Source: Cunninghamia lanceolata (lineage: Eukaryota > Streptophyta > Pinopsida > Cupressales > Cupressaceae). From it: DNA of 64,000 nucleotides. Positions 1-10,726 of this stretch are shown here, in pieces. The notes under the pieces are model-generated. The model saw only the letters and a list, made by a program, of their open reading frames with translations, searched no databases and had not been told where the DNA came from. The stretch's first letter is position 1, and the number at the start of each line of letters is the position of its first letter. The stretch is taken from assembly GCA_027924645.1 (NCBI GenBank), contig BSBN01000187.1, positions 17,688,001 to 17,752,000 on the forward strand, given 5' to 3'. The translations under genes were made by a program, and so were the position numbers.

Positions 1-1607
1 CACATAAAGTTAGAGACTTTCAAATTTCATGAGGCGGCTAAGACATCCAAAGTATGTTGTTTAAAGACAAATAACAAGTGAAATAATGGTCCAAGTCGAC
101 CATAACAGGGGACTTTAAAACTGGAGTTTCAACCCCCCCTTTGACCATACACATATCAGCCTATTAAACCATTTTAACATAGCAATAACAATTGTTGTTG
201 GTCAAAATTATATCATCCCAAAAGAATTTCCAATGCAACCTCTAAATGCTACTAAAATAATGATGAAATCGACCTAAAATATGACCTACATGCTTCTAGA
301 AATGACTATGTAAAACTAGTCCTAAATATTTTACACATATACATGCATATGTATGCTTTTTGTATATGTATGCATTTATTTGTATATGTATGCATTTATA
401 TGTATATAATATTAATCTAATGCATGATACCAGAGACATTTTAATATAAAACCAAGAGAATAATGTTTGGTTCAATTTTAAAAGTCACTATACATGTCTG
501 AAATGTATTCAAGGCTAGAACATAGGAATAAAAGCCTAAAATAATATGCAATATCAAATGCGACCTAAGCAATTTAAAATGCCTTTATACAACTTATGCT
601 GAGTAGGGTTTTTGAATGCAATACAACACATTTGTTATCATTCCATTGGAAGATTTAATCTACATAAAACATGTTTTCTCCTATTTCAAAAGGAAAACAA
701 TGATTTAGTTTACTATCTGACCTGTAACTCTTCTTCTTTATTCTCTTCTCTACAATATTTCTTCCTTCTCTATTCTCGTTTCCTTTCTTCTTACAAAATC
801 ATAATGCAAAAACATGCCCTAACTCTCTGTATTCTCCTTTTTTGTTCATCGGTCGTCAACTCCTTAATCTTCTCTTTTTCTGCCAACAAGTCCTCATTCA
901 ATTTATTTTCTTAACCTTCACTCTAGCTCATTGGAGAGGTCTAAGACTTCCAAGGAGGGAATGAAGGAGATTGGTGACCATCATGGCTAGTGCACTCCTA
1001 TTCATGAATGCCCACTCTTTCAAAAATTAAACTCCAACCATTTGTTCACGCCTCCCCCACATTAAACTCTAAAAAGATAATTAAATTTTCATGCCATTAT
1101 TGTTTTAAAACAAAAGAATCTATTTCTTTAAAATCAAAGGGACTTATATTTTTCTTGGAAAATTCTAACTCCATCACAAACATTCTCAAAGGACACAAAA
1201 AGAGTTAAAGACTTCTAAATGCTTGACAAAGGATGATAAGCCAATCCTAATTCGATGCTATGAATTTTTGAGAGGGAGGATACCATTCTGACAAATCTGT
1301 TTAAAATTAAGGTGGCAACAATGATGATGCAGACATTTGTAAACTCAAGACCAACACACCTATAATGTGCAATCACAACATGGCTAGATCAAGACGTAAA
1401 ATGTTATGCATGACTAACCAACAAAGGACATGACATCTAGACTAGTCGTGTGTGCATATACATGAGTTCTCAACACATGGTACAAAACATTGTTTCGACT
1501 CAATATGTGACCCTATCCCTGATGATGCTCTCTCTTCTCATCTAGGAGGGGGACTAAACTTTATTCTACATTCACCTCAGATATTACAAACAATAAGGCA
1601 GTTAGTC
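1..1607. other. No gene seen; probably left part of an older element (H)
   Basis: I see no convincing coding region here. The two short open frames (612-914 and 1008-1208) have biased, low-information translations and no recognisable motif. Element A is inserted immediately to the right with a 5-bp target duplication, so this stretch was once continuous with 25839-26200. That right-hand piece ends like an LTR, so this stretch may be part of the same LTR or its element. That link is inference. Confidence 0.4.
341..410. repeat. 20-bp minisatellite, about 2.5-3 copies
   Basis: Two near-identical 20-bp units at 361-380 and 381-400 (consensus TGTATATGTATGCATTTATT) are flanked by degenerate partial units. 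Simple AT-rich tandem repeat. Confidence 0.75.
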
Positions 1608-2906
1608 TGGTGCAGGGGCACCTTGTCCTAGTCATACCACATGTTGGTAAAATGTTGTCAAGTCCAAATTTTTGTTGTAATAAGGTCTGATTAGACCATC
1701 TTCAATGTCATATGGTATGTTGTTGATCATAAGGCCAGTTCTAGGAAAGTAAAAGTGACATCTTCATTAAGAAATGTGGCATTCCCATGTATTTAGAGAA
1801 GTTGAATGACCTTGTTAGTTTGAAAAGTGGTTAGCACCATTGGGATCTGGGTGCTAGATGTTTAAATTGGTTTGGAAACTTTCGTGGGAGGCTAATGAAG
1901 GTGTGTGAAGATAAGAACGATAAAGATAACTTTGTTTTTCCTGCAATTTCTCTATTTTTCTATTGTTTCCACGTCCTATATGGTTCCGTACTGGGTTGTC
2001 ATGATCAAAAGTGCATGAAATTTGGTTGATGTATGAAGTAGATTTCTTTTGAATGTGGTTTGGTCAAATTTCATAGACTTTAATGAGTTTTATACCTAAT
2101 TTATGAAAACAAGTTTGTAAACCCTAGGGATTGAGGGTTTGTACAAAAAATGGGTTTTTGACCCATTCCATCAGTGTCATTTTCCATAACTTGGTGGCAT
2201 GGTCTTAGATATGATGTGTTTTAGTGTTGATAATGTGGCAGGTGCAGGGGTGAAGAATGGAGAGTTGGATGAATCAAGATATGCCTAATATCCTCATGTA
2301 TTAGGCCTACAAGCATAGGAGGGTTACTGATTTATTAAAAAGGTGACTTGGTGTAACTCATGACCCACAAAACTTGCATATTCAAACCTCTTACAACCTC
2401 ATTGAATCCCTAGAGTAGTTTTTGGAAGTTTGGAGTGAGATTTGCTTGTACTTGCTTTGTAAAAGTGGCCTAATTAGGCCTAGTTGCAGCATTACCAGTC
2501 AACTTTTGAAGCCTATGTTCCAAAACAAACCCAGTTGATTCCTTGATATGTTGTGTAATATCCAAAAGGGTATCTGTAATACCTATTGGTTTTTGGGTTT
2601 GACGTGTTTTCCTCAAGTTATGCTAGAAAAACCTTGTTCTTAGGGCTACAACCCAATAGGGCAGTTTACTAGGGAACGGTAGCAAGAAAGAGTCAAGGTT
2701 CTTAGTGAGTTTGGATAGCCAAAACCTATCATGTTGGTGTTGTTCAAGGTGAATCAAGGGGTTGGCAAGAGGTCTGAGACAACAAACCACCTTTTGGTGC
2801 TTTCACAGACCATAGAAATCATGTCTTATGAAAGAGGAGAGTTGATGGGCTTGGTTGATCAATCAAGTTTGAGCTTTGGAACCTTTTGAACCCCTACTTT
2901 GCATCA
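1608..2906 (+). repeat. Element A 5' LTR (1299 bp)
   Basis: It aligns along its whole length with 24542-25833. By eye the two copies differ at roughly 5-8 per cent of positions, mostly transitions. Terminal bases TG...CA, with TSD TAGTC on the outer side. These copies look more diverged than those of element B, which agrees with B being the younger, nested insertion. Confidence 0.95.
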
Positions 2907-2908
2907 AG

Positions 2909-2921
2909 TGGTATCAGAGCC
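2909..2921 (+). other. Primer-binding site of element A (tRNA-Met-i)
   Basis: TGGTATCAGAGCC lies two bases after the LTR end. It is complementary to the 3' end of plant initiator methionine tRNA, the commonest primer of plant LTR retrotransposons. Confidence 0.92.
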
Positions 2922-2968
2922 TAGGTTCTAGTTTATAAGGGAAGAAGAGTTGAGTTTGAATAATCAAG

Positions 2969-4069
2969 ATGCCTCCAAAGAGCAATCCAGTGGCCAAGGG
3001 AGTTAGAGAGTTGAAGGAACAACATGCTAAGGAGTTGAGACAAGTGAAAGAGTCTCATGAAGCTGCCCTTGCTAGAATTGCAGTATTGGAATCTAACCTA
3101 AAGTGAGGCATGGTCAGTGGAGATCAAAGTGACCAAGAAGAAGAGGGTGAGAGTGAATACACTCAAGGAGGAGTCTAAGATGAGGAAGAAGAAATGGACC
3201 TTAAAGAAGCAAGAATGGTTAGAATGTTGAAGGATGTCAAGGGAGAAAGTCCTCCTAAGTTGAAAGTGGAAGTGTCCATGTACGGTGGGAAGATGGACAG
3301 TGAAGAAGTATTGGGCTGGATAGATTCTCTTGACAATTTCTTTGAATTTGAGGAGGTAGAAGATGATAAGAAGGTGAAGTATACCAAATCCAAGTTGAAG
3401 GGCCCTGCCCTAACATGGTGGAACTATGTTCAAGAGGAGAGAACAAAGAAGGGAAAAGCAAAGATAAACTCATGGGATAGAATGGTAGCAAAGGTGAAAG
3501 GACAATTCCTACCCGCAGATTATGAAATTCAGACCTTTAGAAAGTTGCAAAGTCTAAATCAAAAGGAGTTGGATGTTATGACATACACTGAGGAGTTTCA
3601 TAAGTTAAAACATTAGAATAGGACATGTTGAGGATGAAAGAGAAAAGGTAGCAAGGTACCTAAATGGCCCAAGGTACAATATCCAAGATGAAATCAGCCT
3701 CTCTACACCTAGGATAGTTGAAGAGTGTTTCCAAATGGCAGTCAATGTAGAAGAAAGGATCAAGAGGAAATAAGAGCAGCAAGGAAGAGACAGGGGAAAG
3801 AATTTCAAAGGTAGAGGTAACTTTGGTGTAAGAGGACAGTCACAAAAACAACAAGGTGAATCAACCATCAAGAGTAAAGTGGTGAGTCAAGTGGCAGAGG
3901 TAACTTTAGAGGAAGAAGATTTGGTGGTAGAGGAAGGTTTGGTGGACAAGGGAGAGGGTAAAACACCTTCTTAGGTAAATGTTACAATTGTAATCAGTTT
4001 GGACATCCAGCATGGAAGTGCCTGAACAAACAAGCATCAAGTTCCCATGGAGGTGAAAGGACTTAAATT
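2969..4069 (+). pseudogene. gag: Element A Gag, broken
   Basis: The structural capsid/nucleocapsid protein of element A, needed for packaging its RNA. The frame opens with ATG at 2969 (MPPKSN, then a charged coiled-coil-like stretch). It is cut by in-frame stops at about 3104 and 3176. The best-preserved part is 3194-3616, with the Ty3 Gag core (GWIDSLDNFFEFEEVEDDKKV, LKGPALTWW, FLPADYE). A frameshift near 3614 moves the reading frame: the next segment (RIGHVEDEREKVARYLNG) is readable one base along, until a TAA near 3770. A glycine/arginine-rich stretch (about 3880-3960) and a CCHC zinc knuckle (3980-4021, CYNCNQFGHPAWKC) return to the first frame. Family identity is clear; the protein cannot be made whole. 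Confidence 0.88.
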
Positions 4070-4411
4070 GTGCATGAGGAAGACAATGAAAGTGTTAATT
4101 CACCATCTCAGCATGCTTCTCCTGAGGTAGGTGAGATTTTGATGATAAGGAGAACACTTATTAAGGTGCCAACATCCAAAGAACCTCCACAAAGGAAATC
4201 CTTGTTTAGGACCACATGCAAATCACATGGAAAGGTCTGCAAAGTAGTTGTTGATTCAGGCTCTACTGATAATTTGGTTTCCTTAGAAATGGTAGAAAAG
4301 TTAAATATGAAAAGAATTTCTCATCCCATCCCATACAAAGTATCATGGTTAAACAAAGGTCAACAAGTATTGGTGAATGAGCAGTCATGGGTAGAGTTTA
4401 ATAGTGGGGGG
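4070..4411 (+). pseudogene. Element A protease, N-terminal part
   Basis: Retropepsin-type aspartic protease that would mature the polyprotein. The active-site motif DSGSTDNLVS is present (VVVDSGSTDNL at about 4246-4278). The frame reads to WVEFNSGG and is then cut by the LTR of element B. The continuation lies after B at 21351: CDIIPMDVCHLLLGRP, then a TAG where this family has tryptophan (a TGG to TAG change), then QYDRKAKHDG. Reading through the missing B, the frame agrees to within one G in a G-run at the insertion point. Confidence 0.9.
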
Positions 4412-5284
4412 TGTGATAGGTAAAAAATTAGGTTGATAAGATCAAGCAAAGCCATGAAAACCTAACCCTACCATCATCAAAGAATCTAATCTAAATGAAA
4501 TCAAAAGTAATGCAATTCAAGCACAACATCACCTAGATTGTGTGATTCATTGTTTATGATGTGGATTACTTTTTCAACAATGAACAATTATGAAGATAAA
4601 AGTTGCCATGATAGATGATAAACGATAAAAGCTCAATGAATGCTATGGATGCTCAAAAGCTCAAGATGATAATGTAGATGCTATATGAATGCTGTATAGA
4701 TCGTAGTATGAAATGAGAGGGTGTTTATATAGAACTCAACCAAAATCAATTAACGGTAGAGATTTGGAGGCTATGTGAATGGCTAATATTGAAAGATAGG
4801 CATAGGTGAATGTGAAGATGACAAGTGGCTGGAAGATAGGGCTCATGTGTGCTTATGTACATAAAAAGTACTACATGTGAAAGATATTAAATAAAAGGAT
4901 GTAGTACCACTTATCTTTTTAAATGAAAGGGGCACACATGTCAGCTTATAAGATAAATGATAAGATAAATTAATTAAATAAATACAATTTATTTAATCAA
5001 TTGGAAAGTGGGTTTATGAAAGGAATCTTTAATTAAATAAATAAGATTTATTTAATTAAGAATAGATAGAATGAAGATAATTAAATAATTGAAGATTGTT
5101 TAATTATAGTTTAAGAGAAATAGAAGAAATAGCTAATGAATTAATTAAATAAATTAAAATTTATTTAATTAATAGAAGAAATATATGTGTTAGGGAAATT
5201 GCTCGAGTGTGTTAAACAAATGCAGATGTGTGATAATACGATATTTGAATGTTAATGATAATGAGTCAATTTTAGGTGTCTACA
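4412..5284 (-). repeat. Element B 3' LTR (873 bp)
   Basis: Partner of 20478-21350, with exactly the same length and about 30 base differences by my reading (about 96 per cent identical). It contains three AT-rich inverted repeats between about 4965 and 5175 (TTAATTAAATAAAT against ATTTATTTAATTAA) that could fold as hairpins. Confidence 0.95.
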
Positions 5285-5303
5285 TTTTGCCCCTCTTTGA
5301 TAC
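5285..5303 (-). other. Polypurine tract of element B
   Basis: On the - strand the bases just inside the left LTR read CAAAGAGGGGCAAAA, immediately followed by TGTAGACACC. This is a typical plus-strand primer and confirms that the element points leftwards. Confidence 0.8.
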
Positions 5304-6300
5304 AATGTTCGATAGAGCGTTGTGTCAAAGAAGATACGATATTTCACTTGATAAAAAAGGTTATGCCCCAGTGTAACTGGCAAGTGATGTCCCTTCGAGA
5401 GGTAAGCCAAGCTAACCATGAAGGGCTAGGTTGGCTCGCGATAGAAGAAAAGCTAGGACGCAAGGTTGACACGAAGAAAACAGGGTTGGGTGGGAGAAAA
5501 TGGGATGAAGCAGTTGAAAAATAGGCTTTGGCATAGAAGAAATAGGGGTTGGATAGGGCTATAAGTAGGTTCATCAATGGCAAATAGACTCAGTTGTGCT
5601 TAGAAAACTATAGAGATCAAGAGCTCCTTGGAGGTGGTGTGCGACAAGAGTTGGAGAGCTTTCAGGATGGTGATTCCACGTAGAGATCATCATGTCAAGT
5701 GAGTGAGGACACATGGGCGACCAGAGGGATCAGGTGTACCAGTAGGTATCAATTTTTTTGCTAAAAGCGTGTTTTGATAGGCTAGAAGCATCATAAATGC
5801 ACACACTTCACCAGAAGTGACTAGTTCTTAGGATAGGTAGGGCAGATCACTTGTGTAGGAAAATAGATCGCTGGCAGTAGGGTAGATCACTTATAAGCAC
5901 GTCTTGGTCGCTTTCAGAAAAAGTAAATCACTTTTAGTTAGCTAGCAATAGGATAAGGCTAAATGTGCATATAGATCAAAATAGTCGCTTATAGTCACAC
6001 ATTAGGTGCATATAGGGTTTGAGCTCGCATAGAAAGGATAAGTGCTCACATATGGTAGATAGCTCGCAAATAGACTAAAGAGAAATGCATAGAGGAAAAT
6101 AGCTCACATATAGTCCAACAGGGACCGCATATGGAAAATAGGTCGCATGCAAGCAAGATAGAAGCGCATGTAGTAAAAGAAGTCACTAGCAATTAGAAAA
6201 TAGACGCATATGGTAAAATGAACCGCTTATGGTAGATAGAAGCTAAGATAGCAAGAAGTGATCAGATTTTGATAGAATTTAAATAAGGAAATGAACTGAC
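5304..6300. repeat. Element B 3' region with degenerate short repeats
   Basis: From about 5760 to 6260 the sequence is a loose array of short phrases of the type GATCGCTT, GCTCGCATATAG and GTCGCATATGG, spaced roughly 20-30 bp. No real coding frame is seen; the open frame 5276-5524 begins in the LTR and has no family resemblance. A comparable array, with AAAAGCGA phrases, lies at the other end of the element. Confidence 0.55.
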
Positions 6301-8310
6301 ATGATGAATGGACTGATGCAGGATATACTACCGCCTTTGTTATCATGGGAGCCACATCCTAGGGATTTGTGATTAGTATGATTGTTGGATGCGAAGGAGC
6401 AACTAGTGCTAGAGATCCTCAGGTTGGAGCATGTTTCATGATGGGAGCCAGTGCAGGCACATCAGGGACTGATGATAGTGATGGTGGAGTGATGGATGAG
6501 TGAGCATAGTTCTTTCGTGTTGTTGACAAGAGAGGCCACTATCACATTGGAGGATGTGTTTCAGATACTGCAGGTTCTGATAGATGGGGACCGTGTTGAT
6601 TATGATCCTGACTTGGGTCCAGCTATGTTCAGGAGATTATTCAGGACACCAGACATAGGAGTAGAGGGCTTAGAGATCCCGATGGCGAGGATGGAGGAGC
6701 TATGTGACATATTACAGTGAGTTGCAGTAGCTATCATTAGATGGTTAGTGGGAGATAGGCGAGTGAGAGGCTTTCCAATAGGATGGGGGATAGTCATGGA
6801 GGGGATGTTCTCCTATGGTATGAGATATGCATGGGTAGAGTGTGTGTTGGGACAGCTCTATCATTACTTGCATGATTGTGCATATATGTTTAGAGCTAGT
6901 ATGTCTGCAGGGGTTATAGTTTTGCATGTATGGGCTTATGAGCATATCCCAGTGACGAGGCTAGAGGGATGGGTGGCGAGAGCTGCAAGAGAGCCTTATG
7001 CGATGATGTATAGAGGAGCTCTGACATACCGACAGCATCAAGGAGTGGTATACTAGTAGAGGAGATTAGATGAGGTGGATAGCTTTGTATGGAGGCCATG
7101 GCTTGGATGCGAGAGATGGGAGGAGGAGGATATAGAGCTTGTATATGCTAGGCAGGAGAGATACATTTTTGGACGTGGCATATATATTATAGAGTGCTAT
7201 TTGCTAGAGAGGGTTTTGAGACAGTTTGGATTGTCACATATAGTACCAGTTGGTGATGTCATTTTTGGGAGGACAAGACAGGAGGTGTTTGAGTGGGGGC
7301 TAGAGGTTGTGGTTGAGATGGCTTTGGCAGAGAGAGATGGGCTACATCTAGTAGTATGGCAGTGGGGATAGGGTCCTGCGGATCCGGGGACATTACCAGA
7401 CTATGATGCTTATTGGGTGACAGCTAGACTGACACGGTTGACGTGGGTTAGAGAGATTGGAGAGATTGGGATGGAGAGACCAGTTAGGAGGAGGTGATGA
7501 CGGGCCCCACTAGTGCAAGCTGTTGTGCCAGGAGCGCCAAGGATACAGATGTCAAGACAGCCTCATATACTTGCATAGCCTTAGGGGCAGATATTGGTGG
7601 GGGATGATGTTGGGATTATATAGCTAAAGAGATGGATTAGAGAGGAGAGGAGATGGAGACAACGAGCTTAGATGAGGTTGAGGAGAGTGGAGATAGATAG
7701 ACATCAGGCAGTGATTGGCTTATGACATGCTAGAGCTTAGGCTCAGACATATCAAGCTCAGTTACAGTTGAGAGCCTGGGTTGGGGATGGACAGGATGAT
7801 GGTACACTGGCTAGGGTGACAGGAGAGAGGGATGCTGTGAGACAGAGTGAGCAGATGATGAGGATAGAACGGGATACTGCGGTGTAGTAGGTGCAGGCTA
7901 TGAGGGCAGAGAGAGATGGTTTGCGAGCTGAGAGAGATGGTATACGAGCGGAGAGAGATAGAGCTGTGCAGCAGCTACAGGGGATGACTAGTGAGCAAGA
8001 TAGAGTAGTGGCTGCATTAGGGATAGATGGGGCTATGATGTACTTGGCCACACAGTTGACACAAGTACAAGTAGAGTTACGAAGATTACACGGTGAGGCT
8101 AAGTACTACAAAGGCTTATATTATGGGGTTGTGCCAGTAGAGTAGAGGCAGCCTAGATTCAGGAGCAGGTCAGGGGCTTCAAGTTCACGGAGGTTAGGTG
8201 GATCTCGATCAGTAGCCTCAGTGATGGGGCCACCAAGAGATAGAGGACTAGGTATAGTACCTAGTGGTGGTGGTGATGGTCAGGGCGAGGGAGCTACTAG
8301 TAGTCACTAG
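6301..8310 (+). pseudogene. Plant mobile domain (PMD) protein with C-terminal coiled coil, decayed
   Basis: One reading frame, 670 codons, runs without a frameshift from ATG 6301 to TAG 8308, interrupted by about 19 stops (TAG or TGA only). The translation matches the plant mobile domain family (MAIN/MAIL1-like, once called aminotransferase-like): SFVLLTREATITLEDVFQIL and LIDGDRV, then LGQLYHYL, then VLHVWAYEHIPV, then SFVWRPWLGCERWEEEDIELV, then RQFGLSH. After the domain come basic linkers and a charged heptad region with three copies of RAERDG (about residues 528-550), then a Ser/Gly tail. It lies antisense to Gag-protease in element B, near its 3' LTR. PMD proteins are known both as plant genes and as passengers of transposons. 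Start choice: 6301 is the first ATG giving the domain's usual upstream leucine-rich segment. Each stop is one C-to-T change from CAG or CGA. Confidence 0.85.
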
Positions 8311-9564
8311 GGCTACCTTGTTTATATTGTATCATAATGAGGCTTAGAGCTGAGTGTACATACATTCTTTATGGCTCAGCTTGTATATGTAGACACTTGT
8401 ACATTGACACATGTATATATATGATGGTGTATTGTTGATCTATATGGTGTTGTAATGGATGCATTGTTGAGATTATGATGGTTATGCATGGTGTATTTAT
8501 TTGGTATGGATTATGTATAGATGTTTATACAAATGATATGAATGGAAATGGTATGATAATGCAAATATATAAATGGTTATGATATGGAATGGACTTATTA
8601 TGTCTAACACACTTGTTTTGCAGGATAAGAGATGTGGAGAAAGGATGATGGATATGATTAATCTTGGCTAAGTTCTATATAGGCAAGTAATAGTATGAAT
8701 AGATGAGGATGATGGGTAGTTTTTTAATTAATTGCGCAAAAATGAGAAGAAATGCAATCCTTATTGTTTGATAGCATATGGATGTTATGCACCAGGGTAT
8801 AGAAGACCAAGGTGTCGAGATATCCAATGCGAAACTAGCATGTTACAATCCTGTCTGAACACATGAGGTCAAGATGTTGAGCCAACATGTACAAGATATG
8901 AATAATAACTAGTGTTGTGAGATGGACTTTGACGCTACAAGCAATGGTTTGAGCTTATCTCCACTACACATAGTGATAGCTTGCTGGTTATATGTATGGA
9001 GCTAGTCTTAACATAAAATAGTCTCAAGTGCATAAGAGATTGTTTAGCTTCTTAGATGCTAGAGATATTGATATGTAAGATGCTAATCCCAACACGTACG
9101 AGATACCAATACGCATAAGAAGAGAGTAAGATCATCCCACAAACACGGCATACGAAAGTAATATGACCATGCCCCATTTCTTACGTCATCGTAACATACC
9201 AAGATATAGATAGATCAAAGTAGTCTTGATTAGGTATAAAAAGGGACAAAAGATAAAACAAAAGATATTGTCATCACGTTCTCTTGCCAAATTTAGGTGT
9301 TCTTAGATGGATTTAAGCTGGCGCCTTGTTGAAAGGAAAGTTGCATCTTGTTGAAGGCTAAAGATGTTGATAAACTGCTATAGCAAATGTTCGCTTAAGA
9401 CATGTGGACAAATAGCTTCTGGCTCATTCTTGATTGGTTGAAGTGCTTGAGCTTTCAATATACACATAGCTTACTTCCTACTTGAGGTGATCAAAGAGCA
9501 GAAGGTGAAAGATGAAAGAAGATGAAGAAGATGGGGTGGATCATCTGTGCTTGAGTACTGGAAA

Positions 9565-9837
9565 CTTCCTTCATATTCCAGACTGCCTACATACCCTGTA
9601 TCCACGAGATCAAAGCACATTTACGATGAAGATGAGACATGATGAATATGTAGTTCTGGGTTTTATTGATGATATAAGTGAGGAAAGATAGAAGAATGTG
9701 AGATGAAAGATTGGAGGATGATTAGAAGAAGATGGAAAATAGATGATGAAAAGAAGGGGCTATCATCTTAGCCTGAATTAGAGTGCTTCCTTCGCATCTC
9801 GGATTGCCTACATACCCTGTATCCACGTGATCAAGGC
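9565..9837. repeat. Two copies of a ~52-bp conserved motif
   Basis: Copies at 9565-9617 and 9786-9837 share CTTCCTTC, then GCCTACATACCCTGTATCC and ACG.GATCAA. The core resembles a short motif I recall from the untranslated 3' part of Tat/Ogre elements; that is from memory and unverified. Its conservation against a drifted background is visible directly. Confidence 0.7.
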
Positions 9838-10370
9838 TTTAACGATAGAGTTGGGATGTAGTTCTTGCTTGTTACATTGGCTACTTGGATGCTTGCATTG
9901 GTGATGTTTATGCGATTGTTGGATGGACGCGAATGGATTGAAAAGATATGAGGCCTGGTTGCAAAAAAATGTTTGGCCACATTTGGTTGTTGGATGAACG
10001 CTATGGTTGAAGTTGAAAGTTTGTTGTGTTGTGAGCTAAAGTGTTTGATGTGTTATGAGCTAGAGATAACAGTATCCACTTCCAAACAAGACTCAAAAAG
10101 ATGCCCCCAATGTGAGATGAGGCTTATTATGAAGGAGAAATGATGGAAAAGGTGTGCAGTCAAGATGCTAAGGTGCCAAAGATATAGTTATCACAACAAT
10201 GTCTCCAGTATGATAGCTAGCATTGACAAAGATGAAGGTGGAAAAGGTTATTTATTGTGATGATATATGGATTATGAGATGGATTATGTTGGATAAGATA
10301 GTGAAGTATGGTAGGATGAGTGATGATCAAACAAACCAAGTAGACGATAGAAGCTGGTCACTACACATAG

Positions 10371-10530
10371 CGCCTGTTTGCCAGGTTTTCACTATGGTAC
10401 TTATCCAAGGCGCCTGTTTACCAGGTTTTCACCAGAGGATGGATTATTTATCTTAGACTATGGTTTTTTTTTTTGGTTTTTTTTTTGGGGATAGCTAATT
10501 ACACATGGCGCCTGTTTGCTAGGTTTTCAC
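10371..10530. repeat. Three copies of a 22-bp motif
   Basis: Copies at 10371-10392, 10411-10432 and 10509-10530 share CGCCTGTTT, then CAGGTTTTCAC or TAGGTTTTCAC; two are followed by (T/C)ATGGTA. The spacing is about 40 and 98 bp. Not coding. Confidence 0.8.
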
Positions 10531-10726
10531 CATGGTAATAAATAGGAGGGACTTAAGTGTCTAGGGCTATGAATGTTGGTAGTCCCGCTAGAGATGGATG
10601 GCATTGTACGGACCATGTCGTTACACTCATCAATGTTGGTAAAGGTTTGCATGGGTAGAAGATGGATTAGGGGGATAGTGGATTAGGATGAGGATAATTG
10701 AAGATTCACACAAGGATAAATGAAAG

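Larger units (their letters stand above)
8311..10726. other. Element B internal non-coding region
   Basis: No coding similarity on either strand. It follows the PMD frame and may contain that gene's 3' untranslated region. It holds the paired motif at 9565/9786 and the triplicated motif at 10371-10530, listed separately. The open frame 10223-10456 overlaps that motif and looks fortuitous. Confidence 0.6.

Noticed and set aside
612..914. 100-codon + strand open frame
   Set aside because: The translation is Phe/Leu/Ser-biased and looks like chance translation of pyrimidine-rich DNA; no motif, no promoter or splice context.
3255..3491. - strand open frames over element A Gag
   Set aside because: They are antisense shadows of the Gag frame with no independent similarity.
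7758..8051. 97-codon - strand frame over the PMD coiled coil
   Set aside because: Mirror of the repetitive RAERDG coding; Ser/Ala-rich translation arises from the opposite strand.
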